DNA from: Mesorhizobium sp.
GTDB lineage: Bacteria > Pseudomonadota > Alphaproteobacteria > Rhizobiales > Rhizobiaceae
Direction: 5' to 3'
DNA: 9,277 bases
Assembly: GCA_019509685.1 (NCBI GenBank)
Contig: JAEKLU010000135.1
Span: forward strand, 1 to 9,277
Program-made: the position numbers and the translations under genes
Shown here: one piece after another, positions 9,061 through 9,277 of the stretch
Numbering within the stretch: the first letter of the stretch is position 1
How the letters are laid out: every line of letters starts with the position of its first letter
Notes under the pieces: generated by a model
The model's database searches: none
Told to the model about the DNA's origin: nothing
Seen by the model: only the letters and a program-made list of their open reading frames with translations

Positions 9061-9160
9061 GCATGTCTCCCGAAAGTGGCCCGGTTTCGGGACAAAGACA
9101 TGCTTAAACTCAAAAACTTAAAGCAGGTCGCGTGAATCCTTTTTCACGCGACGTGCTTTA
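9058..9160. repeat. RIME-like rhizobial intergenic repeat with two large palindromes
   Basis: A 103-base block fills the gap between convergent cinA and the ratA-like gene. Palindrome 1 has outer arms 9058-9067 / 9097-9106 (TAAGCATGTC / GACATGCTTA, 10 of 10) and inner arms 9068-9075 / 9085-9092 (TCCCGAAA / TTTCGGGA, 8 of 8), a 9-base loop and a CAAA bulge. Palindrome 2 pairs 9119-9136 with 9143-9160, 17 of 18 positions, with one G-G mismatch at 9126/9153 and a TCCTTT loop. Size, double-palindrome layout and the AAGCATGTC...GACATGC core match what I remember of RIME elements of Sinorhizobium, Rhizobium and Mesorhizobium. Copy number cannot be seen from one window. Confidence 0.85.
9112..9160 (-). 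terminator. candidate intrinsic terminator for the ratA-like gene
   Basis: Read on the minus strand, the 18-base hairpin of palindrome 2 (one mismatch) is followed two bases later by five T residues (complement of 9112-9116). The ratA-like stop codon is at the start of the stem. This resembles a rho-independent terminator. In the cinA direction no T-run follows either hairpin, so termination on that side is less clear. Confidence 0.45.
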
Positions 9161-9277
9161 TGCCGGCTTCGGTCCGTAGATCACATCGGCACGTTTCTCG
9201 AAGGCTTCCGAAAACATGCGGAAGGCGCGGTCGAACATCGTGCCCATCAGCGCGCCGAGGATGCGGCTCTTGAATTC
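9158..9277 (-). CDS. ratA: COQ10/RatA-family START-domain protein (partial, 3' end only)
   Basis: Only the last 39 codons plus TAA are in the window; the 5' part lies beyond the right edge. The visible peptide starts EFKSRILGALMGTMFDRAF and continues with EAFEKRADVIYGPKPA. It matches the C-terminal helix of the polyketide-cyclase/START family that includes mitochondrial Coq10, a ubiquinone-binding protein, and E. coli RatA. Databases often label such alphaproteobacterial proteins 'type II toxin-antitoxin RatA family toxin', but a role in ubiquinone handling is more likely; nothing here shows an antitoxin partner. It is convergent with cinA, separated by 97 bases of repeat. The TAA stop overlaps the last bases of palindrome 2. 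Confidence 0.8.
   Translation of the reverse strand, partial: EFKSRILGALMGTMFDRAFRMFSEAFEKRADVIYGPKPA

Noticed and set aside
9158..9277. Toxin-antitoxin system suggested by the RatA-type protein.
   Set aside because: Only 39 residues are visible, the family is mostly COQ10/START proteins, and no antitoxin gene is next to it within the window.
9272..9277. GAATTC (EcoRI site) exactly at the right end of the window.
   Set aside because: It could reflect a cloned fragment end, but a single 6-base match at an arbitrary boundary is not evidence, and it lies in normal coding sequence.

Overview
The window reads as a chromosomal core segment of a high-GC alphaproteobacterium of the order Rhizobiales, most likely Mesorhizobium or a close relative. 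Four things point there: the order dusB(nifR3)-ntrB-ntrC-ntrY-ntrX, a fused ispDF gene, the character of the protein sequences, and a two-palindrome intergenic repeat of the type known in rhizobia as RIME. The genus is inferred from memory of these families; no search was run.

Left part, minus strand (1-7205): a nitrogen and redox regulation cluster transcribed right to left. dusB (tRNA-dihydrouridine synthase), ntrB (soluble sensor kinase) and ntrC (sigma-54 activator) are joined by 4-base ATGA overlaps and look like one operon. After a 215-base gap come ntrY (membrane sensor kinase) and ntrX (response regulator), overlapping by 11 bases; ntrX runs off the left edge at codon 361. The gap carries a candidate promoter with in-phase repeats, so ntrYX probably has its own start as well as any read-through from ntrC. 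The two regulators differ: NtrC keeps the GAFTGA sigma-54 contact loop, whereas NtrX has lost it.

Centre (7206-7345): a 140-base divergent promoter region between dusB and ispDF. It holds a perfect GTTGCA-TTG-TGCAAC dyad, a TGACGTCA palindrome and two tandem small hairpins just upstream of ispDF.

Right part, plus strand (7346-9060): ispDF (two steps of the non-mevalonate isoprenoid pathway in one protein) overlaps cinA/pncC (stand-alone NMN amidohydrolase domain) by 4 bases. It is followed by a 103-base RIME-like repeat (9058-9160) and the 3' end of a convergent minus-strand gene for a COQ10/RatA-type START-domain protein. The repeat fills the whole convergent gap, and both flanking stop codons lie inside its palindrome arms.

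All genes are well-known housekeeping or regulatory families. I see no mobile gene, phage, CRISPR array, defence system or undescribed multi-gene system. The points worth a second look are regulatory: the altered sigma-54 loop of NtrX, the TGCAAC-type repeats in both promoter regions, a short leader ORF before dusB, and the repeat that supplies stop codons.
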